Shown here in pieces: positions 57,268-64,000 of a stretch of DNA of 64,000 nt. Position 1 is the stretch's first letter; each line of letters starts with the position of its first letter. The position numbers were made by a program, and so were the translations under genes. The notes beneath the pieces were generated by a model that was not told where the DNA came from, ran no database searches, and worked only from the letters and a program-made list of their open reading frames with translations. Where the stretch lies: contig QUOL01000013.1 in the NCBI GenBank assembly GCA_009761415.1, forward strand, positions 548,501-612,500, written 5' to 3'. Source of the DNA: Sarcomyxa edulis. Its lineage: Eukaryota; Basidiomycota; Agaricomycetes; Agaricales; Mycenaceae.

Positions 57268-59569
57268 TCAAAAGCCTTGAAAGTCTCCTGCCGGTATACC
57301 AATGGGCGCAGTATAAGGGTCCGAAATTGGTGCACGAATACTTCCAGGTCTGTAAACTGTGGCGAGAGTCTCGTCTGAGGAGTTGGCTACTACACCTGTG
57401 CGAAGATATTTGACGAGAAGATCTCTCGCAGGGGTTCCGAGGACTGCGCTTGCGTCAGCCATGGAAGAAACGGGGGTTGCGTGGATTTTGATGACTGACC
57501 TTCAGTCGTGCCGTGGTCATCTCCGTGACGGACGATGAGAGTGGAATTGGGGGCTTGTTCCCAAGCAAATGTAGCCCACTCGGTGGGTGTGCTGAATGTG
57601 ATGTAAGATGTCAGATGCCCTTGTCTTGTATTCGTTGCAAAAGGGACTTACTTGAGATCATAGTCGGCAGTGACCCACACCAGAGGGAAGTCCGTTTGTA
57701 ATATCTTCTTCGGACGGCCTGGGAAAGGCCACCCAGAGCAGAATAACTGTGTTTGTTCCAAAATGTCAATCTTCAAGGACTGACATACAGTTAAGTAGAG
57801 ACTGACCTTCGCTTGCCACATGAGAGATACCTCAGCGTGAAACGTATCGTCCTGGAAACAATTCCGCGTCAGAAAGGAGAGTAAGAAACGACGATCAAAA
57901 ACATCACATGGGCAGTGCCTATGCGGAACTCGTCTACACCAGTGAATGTATCGTTATCGAGGGCTGTATATAACGCGTCAGCCATTCGTATCCATACACC
58001 ATCGAGGGGAATGTGATCATACCCTCGTCAAGACAGAATAGTGGCACGACAATGAATTCCGTTAAAGACGGTCCTGGAGGGAAAAAGCTGGTGTTCCCAC
58101 CGAGAGCTAACTCGAGACCGTCGAAAAAGTCTGAATATAGTGGAGTCCCCCTAAGGACAGTAGCAACCTCATTACGCAGATACCTGGCTGTCAGGGGATC
58201 ACAGACAGTCGAGTTGGCGCACGGACTCGCATTGATTGCCTGTTGAAGAACTTGCTCGAAAACCTGGAAGGAAAACCATCGTGATCAACGGGGTGTGTTT
58301 CGAGACAGATGAAACCAACAAACAGTCGGAACACTTCCTTTTCCTTGATTGTGGAAAGGACATGTCGAGTTGGACAAACAAAATGCATCCGCTCGAAGCA
58401 AGAGCCGATTGATGGCCTTGATATCGTTATTGGCTTGGTCCAAGTCACTCTACAAGCTAAGGTCAGCAACGGCATTAGTGCGGACTTGGACGGCTCAAAC
58501 TTACAAGTCCATGCCCAACAACGGCATCAAGAACGACATATTCCATACTATCAGGATAACGATAGGCATATTCAGCGAAGTAATATGTTCCACTGCGAGT
58601 TAGTCAGTAAGAGGCCAAGTCTCAGCCCAAGTAAAACTTACTAAGATATACCCAAGAGACTAACTTTATCGTAACCAAGGGCAAGGCGGATGCTTTCCCA
58701 GTCTTCCACCGCGTCTTGCGTTCCTACATGTCCAACTATTCCTGGAGGCGAGGTGAGGTCGATGCACGACTGGCCGAAGGTTTTGACGGTTGCCTGTAAC
58801 GCCTCGAAATCGTCTTGAGTCCTGGGGCTAGTAAGAAGTAAGAAGTAAGATCCGACGAATCAATCAGAGAAGTGGACTCACTAGGGAACAGGAATATTGG
58901 CGAAAGCGTCCGACGAACAATTAAGCGCATTAGAGCTCCATGTTCCGCGTACGTCCATCACTGACAGAGTAAACATCAGGGAAAGAAAGAAAAGAGAACG
59001 GTACGAAAACAATGCTTACTCATGAACTCAAAGTCTTCCAGCCCGCTGAAAAGGTCTGAAGTGTTCAGAGCTAGTTCCCATGCAGATGAAGCAGCTTCGA
59101 CTCCAGGTCCACCTAAATGAAAAGAGATGTGAGATACGAATGAGCACATAGAGCTATGTATGGTCATCGTACCCGGATTGCTTGAATCAAGGAGAATACA
59201 TCAGTCACAGTTGAGAGAGACTAGAGCTGATGCTTTAACTCACTAGAAGATGACGCCTTTGGGGTTGGTGGGACGATACACCGCAAAGCCGACGGTGATT
59301 TGGTTGGTCTCGTCGAAGGGCTGAGTATAGTCCATCGGAACATCGAGACGGCCACATAATAGCGACGACGGAAGAGGTGGGAGATCGGGACTATTGTTGG
59401 TATCCCAAGTAGTAATATTCAAGGCAAGTTGCAACGGTTCTGGGACGTTCGAGGAGCATTTGACCCATTGAACCTCTGTCGAACGAATCGGAAGAGAGGG
59501 TCGACCGTACGCGCCAGAGAGACCGTTCAGAAGCAGAGAGCCGAAGATTGCAAATGATAACAGTGACAT
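57268..59569 (-). CDS. Secreted S33/TAP-like alpha/beta hydrolase, copy 4
   Basis: Closest relative of copy 3, upstream in the same direction. Signal peptide MSLLSFAIFGSLLLNGLSGA, CGRLDVPMDYTQ, the oxyanion motif YNPGGPGVEA through the 8-nt microexon caatccgg at 59173-59180, FDALEF-equivalent and MMDVRGTWSSNALNCSSDAF, SPRTQDDFEALQATVKTFGQ, the nucleophile elbow at the LLGIS exon end joined to YGTYYFAEYAYRYPDS, and the TAP-like tail VTADYDLS with VRHGDDHGTTE. Ends APIGIPAGDFQGF. All traced exons are open and the intron after EFM has a GT donor. Residues of the likely catalytic Ser, Asp and His are present. The gene looks intact. Confidence 0.85.
59173..59180 (-). other. 8-nt microexon in hydrolase copy 4
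   Basis: caatccgg on the minus strand, between ttcaag and gtacga. Here the first base is C, giving the Tyr codon TAC instead of TAT; Asn-Pro-Gly is unchanged. Confidence 0.78.
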
Positions 59570-59623
59570 TCGATAGTATATGGAGTACGATGAGATAGAG
59601 AAAACGAAGCCCTACCAACTTTT

Positions 59624-59732
59624 ACTTATACCCTGAAGTGAGCGATGACCAAGCGTGCGAACAAGTCAGCACATATCTCTGAACACGGTCAACAATCCAT
59701 CTGAATATCTAAACGCGCAGTGGGATCGCAGT
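59624..59732 (-). promoter_or_regulatory. Conserved hydrolase promoter, copy 4
   Basis: actgcgatcccactgcgc (59732-59715 on minus) lies upstream of tataagtaaaagttggta (starting 59630), about 61 bp before the ATG at 59569. This is the fourth member of the shared promoter set. Confidence 0.6.
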
Positions 59733-61454
59733 ATGTATCAGTGAGGTTGGCGACAGAGACCGCAAGAGGTAGCGCCGAACGAGTGATGCCATTGAAAAAA
59801 GCCGCAGTGGATACAGCGTATCCTAACCTGCCAGTGAGTTATTGGATTAAAAGAGAGACCAACCAATGAGACGTCGTACTCACTTACATGATAGAGGTGA
59901 TGGGCAGCCTCAGATGTTGAATTATAATAGATGATCGCAGTTCAAGGTGAGTGATATATTTGCAATAGATTTCAATCACCCATTTTTTTGAGCAAGGGTT
60001 GTTATGCTTGTCTGCGCATCGGCATATGAGTACTGAGTGTGCACGAGACTTGACGCACCATCGATGACTTGACCGATGACCTCAAGAATCAAGATGGCCT
60101 GGAGAGGAAAAATGGCTGAAGGCACTTGCAAGCACGGGGGTCTTTTGAAGCCGGAAGTTCGCGACTGAGTCAGACTCTAGGGAAGACCCTACGAGATGTT
60201 ATCACTGCAAAACTTTATCACTAAGATCTGAGAGTACTGAGAGTCAGGAATTTGAACTCGTTCGAATAAGTTGCAGCCTGAGAGGCAGTGAGTGACGGTC
60301 TTGACTCGGAGACCCGGCGTACGCCGATAGTCACGATGCTAAAGTCACAATCACGGTCACATTCACGGCCGGCGAGTCTGCGAGTCTTGGCCCCTCTTGG
60401 GTTTTTACTACTAGCACTTGTCCTGAACCCCAGATCTCTCCATTCTCCCTCTCGCTCAAATGAAACCTCGTGATGGTCAATGTTGGCTCTGCAAAAATCT
60501 GTTTTCTTCGAGTGGGAGGGCATCGACTGGACAGTCGAGACAGACCTCTCATTCGATTGTCACCTTGATCGTTTAAACGCTCAAACTCCAATCCATTGAA
60601 ATCACTACCATTGCTACCGTGCCACTCCTTACTTTGGAACTATCTTACCACTGGCATCGAGCGTACCCCAGTGCGTGATGACCTCCTGGACTCCGACTGA
60701 CCTCCATTACAGGTTCCTTTCTTCTAATTCCGCGGTACGCACACAGCACCGACAACGAACCTACATGTTGCGCCAAGTTTTGTCAATATGGCGCCAATTA
60801 CAATGACCTATTTTTGACGCGGAGCCTCGAAATTCATTAAGTGTCGTTCTCTTTCCCATGTCAGATTGCTACCGGTGGACCTTTTTCTTCAAGATCTTTA
60901 CTCCTCAATTCAATCCTCTAGAGATCGTGACACGAGCAAAAGGTATATCAGGATTCCATTCACTTTGTCTACTTCGCCTCGGTTCATTGGCTAGGCTACG
61001 ATGTCTGGCTCCGGGACCGCTTCACGTCTCATGTTTAAATATGGATGTTTCCATACATTGGAACAAATATATCCCCTCACTCGACACGGACCTCCGGCAT
61101 TCGCGTTGCGCGCGTTCTGGGTTCCAGCAGCCAATTCCCATCATCTAACACCTCTCAAATTCTTGTACAGGATTAGGGTCGAGGACCAATGGAGGTTATA
61201 CCTCGTGGACCGCATGATATACGTTCGACATCCATCTTGACTTGACGGCCAGGTCGACGCGTGCGAGTCGAGCAATTTCTGCTGCGACAGACTACCTTCT
61301 AGAGCTGTCTCTCTTTTCATTGGCTTGACCTTCCTGAGCTCGAGACAGGTCTGCCATGTACCTGATGAATGGTGCCATCTGTATGGCTTCATCTTGACAG
61401 TGCCAAGCGAAATGCTGGTAAAAATCGCAACCAATAGACATAGCAGCAGGAAAC
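59733..61454. other. Gene-free region
   Basis: About 1.7 kb between hydrolase copy 4 and the small secreted protein gene. The first 250 bases resemble the upstream region of copy 3, including a gtaagtgagtac donor-like site that may belong to a 5' UTR intron. No coding, RNA or repeat feature is otherwise recognised. Confidence 0.45.
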
Positions 61455-61461
61455 TATAAAA
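61455..61461 (+). promoter_or_regulatory. TATA box of the small secreted protein gene
   Basis: TATAAAA lies 89 bp upstream of the ATG and is followed by a C/T-rich leader. Confidence 0.5.
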
Positions 61462-61543
61462 CCTGGACTCCTTAGCCATATTGACCATCAATCGAGCAGT
61501 CGCTTTCCTCTGAGCTCTACATCCGACGAAGTTGACCTCAACA

Positions 61544-62280
61544 ATGCTTTTCTCCCATATCGCCTCATTCTTCTTCGTCACCTTGACCTTTGGTCTCGTC
61601 TCGTCGGCGAGCCCCGTCGTTGACTCGGCCGTCGTTTCCAAACGTCAGGACACTACCGATATCGCCACCGTTTTCAACAATTTGAAGGCCTCCACCGACT
61701 CAATTTTGCCACAGATTGGTACGAACTCTTCCTACCCTCTTTCTTACTCACCCATCAATCTTGACTGTCTTCCAGACGCTCTCGTCAACAGCGGCTCTGC
61801 CTCCGAGAACAACATCTCTCCTCTTATCAACCAGCTTACGGCGTCTTTCAACACTGCCAGAGTCTCTCTCATTCAACTCAATGGTAGACCTGGAAAATCC
61901 GGACCTTCCAAGCAGGATATCGCCAAATTGATCGCGGAAATCATCGTTGTAAGCAAACTCTTCAATCAATCGACTACTTGAAGACATCTCTCACTTTTTT
62001 CAACAGGCTGTGACCGAGACTCTCGATCGTCTCCTCAAGCATGGAGCTCACATCCCTACCCTTGAGCTCCTCCTGATCGGCATAGATGTTGCTGTGAACG
62101 AGGTTCTCGCGGGTGTTGAGATTTTAGTCGTTGGTGCTCTTGAACTCGTCTCCTCTCTGTAAGCATCATATATCCAATATTTGGTCTTCTTTCTTACAAG
62201 TTTTTCACAGCGTGGTCGGCGTTGCGGTCATCCTCCAAGAGCTTGCTTTCAGTTTGACTCTCGCTGCGCTTGGGCTCTGA
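61544..62280 (+). CDS. Small secreted protein with Kex2-like site, HsbA-like in pattern
   Basis: Three exons (61544-61948, 62007-62158, 62211-62280) sum to 208 residues. Signal peptide MLFSHIASFFFVTLTFGLVSS, then a short propeptide ending VVSKRQ, a dibasic Kex2-type cleavage site. The mature part is helical and low in Cys: DTTDIATVFNNLKASTDSIL, LINQLTASFNTARVSLIQL, and a very hydrophobic end ELLLIGIDVAVNEVLAGVEI followed by ILQELAFSLTLAALGL. The pattern resembles hydrophobic-surface-binding protein A-type secreted proteins, but the match is by general pattern only. The hydrophobic C-terminus could instead anchor it. The frame is kept at both introns. Confidence 0.75.
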
Positions 62281-63229
62281 CTCGACTCTCTTTTTCAAAA
62301 CAAAACTCGTCTACTTTTGTTGGGGCTCATTTCATTTGGAACTTTTGGGATCTTTAGTACTACTGGGATCTTTGGTGCTGTATATATGTGAATTTTACTT
62401 GTACCGAAAGCCAGAGGCGTGACATTGGCGTGACACGTTGATATCGCGAATGCGTGCCATGCTTGCAACAGAAGGCATTGCAATTTTCACAGTCCGCTGA
62501 GCGTCTTTTCTCCTCCGGACTTTCCTTGGATTTTCCTAGAGTTTTCACTTTTCGTTCTCGCACTGCAGACACTATGATCAGTCTCGGGCCCGCAGTCTCA
62601 GTTTATCAACTTATAGGCTATTTCGTCCGTATGCCTTTCTCTTTCCCGACTCAACCGCGTCCTAAATTGAGCTAAGCTCTGCCAATAATACCACCAGCAC
62701 TTGAAGGCCATAGATGGGGAGTGGCTCGTCAGGCTTGTCGGTGTTAGATAACCTTTTACGATCTCTGAACACGATACCCGAATCTTTAGCATACAGCTCA
62801 ACGTGGGTCGGGCGACTCGGCCACCCGTTCTGCTCGAGCTCCAAGATGTATTCTGCAGCTGGCTAAATGTGTCGATTCGCTATTCCCAGTGGCGCATAGC
62901 AACCGTATTGATACCCTGCTGCCCGAGCCTTATTAGTGAGTGATACTGCTGATAGCTTGCTGCTGGTACCCATACTACTCCGACTCGGGGACCCAGCAAT
63001 TCGCGTGTGTGATGTACGTGCGTGCCTAACGTATCTTCCGCTCTAGTTCGTAAGCCTGACTTGTCTATGCTTAGGAACTACTCTAGATACAAGCAGATAA
63101 CCTGTTCCCGCTTCGGCTATGATCCATACATTAGACCATCTGACCAGACACCCCAGCAAGGACTACCTGTAGTGGCGCTCAACTGCAGCACCATGCGGAG
63201 CTCCGTCTTAGAGCTCTATAGAGCATCCG
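62281..63229. other. Intergenic region
   Basis: Nothing supportable between the small secreted protein and the P450. Short frames on both strands lack motifs. Confidence 0.5.
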
Positions 63230-63237
63230 TATAAATA
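63230..63237 (+). promoter_or_regulatory. TATA box of the P450 gene
   Basis: TATAAATA lies 53 bp before the ATG at 63283. It is a perfect consensus at typical fungal spacing. Confidence 0.65.
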
Positions 63238-63282
63238 TCAATCCTCCATGATTCGTTTTGCTCTATCTCCACCAATACCGAC

Positions 63283-64000
63283 ATGTTCAAGACATTTCTT
63301 CTATGGGCTATCTCTTTCATATTTGTCTCCATCTTCAGGCAGCGTTCACGATACAAGCGTCCTCAATCTGATCCTTATCATGATCGTTATCCACCTGGCC
63401 CCTCGCCGCTTCCATTCATAGGCAATTTTTTTGACGTTCCCAGGTTCTTACCCTGGATCACTTACACTATCTGGCGAAGAAAATACGGTAAATTGTATGG
63501 TTGAACTTCGAGGCTGGCACTAATTGATATGCTTTCAACAGGCGACTTGGTGCATATCACCGCCCTTGGACAGCATATCTTCATCCTGAATTCAGTTAAG
63601 ACCGCCACGGACCTGTTGGAGAAGCGATCTCGCAATTACTCTGACAGACCCTATATCCCCATGGTAGACCTGTGAGTAACCCACAATTCAGCCTACTGTT
63701 CCCGTCTGATCAGTATCTCAGAACTGGCTGGGACATCAACATGACGGTCATGCACTACGGAGTGCGATGGCGGACACATAGGAGGGTTTTCCACCAGAAA
63801 TTTCGGCCTGACGCAGTCTCCTTTCTGAAACCAATCATATTCGTCAAGATGCGCGAACTCTTGCGAAATTTCCTCTGCGATCCAGAAGCGTTTGCGACTC
63901 ACGCGAGAAAGTAAGTTATATACACTGCACTTTTGCCAGAGTTACTTACCCGTTCTGTTCCAATAGCTATCCGGCTTCTATCATCATGTACACCACCTAT
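63283..64000 (+). CDS. Cytochrome P450, 5' part (cut by window edge)
   Basis: Exons 63283-63487, 63542-63671, 63722-63910 and the start of exon 4 from about 63968. The N-terminus has a membrane anchor (MFKTFLLWAISFIFVSIF), basic residues, and the Pro-rich hinge YPPGPSPLPFIGNFFDVP, typical of ER-bound fungal P450s. Later segments are SVKTATDLLEKRSRNYSDRPYI, a B-C region TGWDINMTVMHYGVRWRTHRRVFHQ and AVSFLKPIIFVKMRELLRNF. The I-helix, ExxR and heme-binding Cys loop lie outside the window. The style resembles the large basidiomycete clans such as CYP5144/CYP5037, but the family cannot be fixed without the missing part. Substrate unknown. Confidence 0.88.

Noticed and set aside
1..64000. tRNA and rRNA genes
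   Set aside because: I looked for GGTTCGAATCC-type T-loops with matching stems in the intergenic regions. The few GTTCGA matches lie in coding DNA or lack a cloverleaf; a covariance-model search was not possible.

Overview
The window reads as nuclear DNA of a filamentous basidiomycete, most likely an Agaricomycete. Genes are dense and split by many short introns of about 50 to 65 bases with CTRAC-like branch points, and gene families typical of mushrooms are present: AA5 copper radical oxidases with a C-terminal membrane anchor, a Cys-rich membrane protein with a CCCNSVSFALSMLC-type core, S33-like secreted peptidases and a P450. All family assignments rest on reading the translations; no database search was run. 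Exon joins were worked out by hand from splice signals, reading frame and family conservation.

Layout. 0.3-8.4 kb: ribosomal protein P1; 3-hydroxyanthranilate 3,4-dioxygenase, divergent from a low-complexity protein; a gene-poor 2 kb; a DDR48-like Asn/Ser repeat protein; and an INO80-complex Ies6-like gene on the minus strand whose start codon is split by an intron. 8.9-18.4 kb: a GH20 hexosaminidase, Utp7 (U3 snoRNP), a 75-residue single-dsRBD protein and a large disordered protein. 19.7-25.6 kb: two tandem glyoxal-oxidase-like copper radical oxidases. 26.1-30.0 kb: a membrane-anchored amidohydrolase.

31.0-36.3 kb and 54.0-59.6 kb: four paralogous secreted alpha/beta hydrolases (S33/TAP-like), two in tandem on the plus strand and two in tandem on the minus strand. 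They face each other across about 18 kb of unrelated genes: a Cys-rich membrane protein, DNA2, a chitin synthase, a mitochondrial stomatin-like protein, a degenerate kinase and Puf6. 61.5-64.0 kb: a small secreted protein and the 5' end of a cytochrome P450 cut by the window edge.

Housekeeping genes (P1, Utp7, Puf6, Ies6, DNA2, stomatin) are interleaved with secreted or accessory families that have expanded by local duplication. The most distinctive material is the four-copy hydrolase family. All four keep an 8-nt microexon that codes the NPG of the oxyanion-hole motif, they share a core promoter and an upstream block, and the plus-strand pair appears to need GC-AG introns to stay in frame. 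No CRISPR array, transposase, tRNA or rRNA was recognised.
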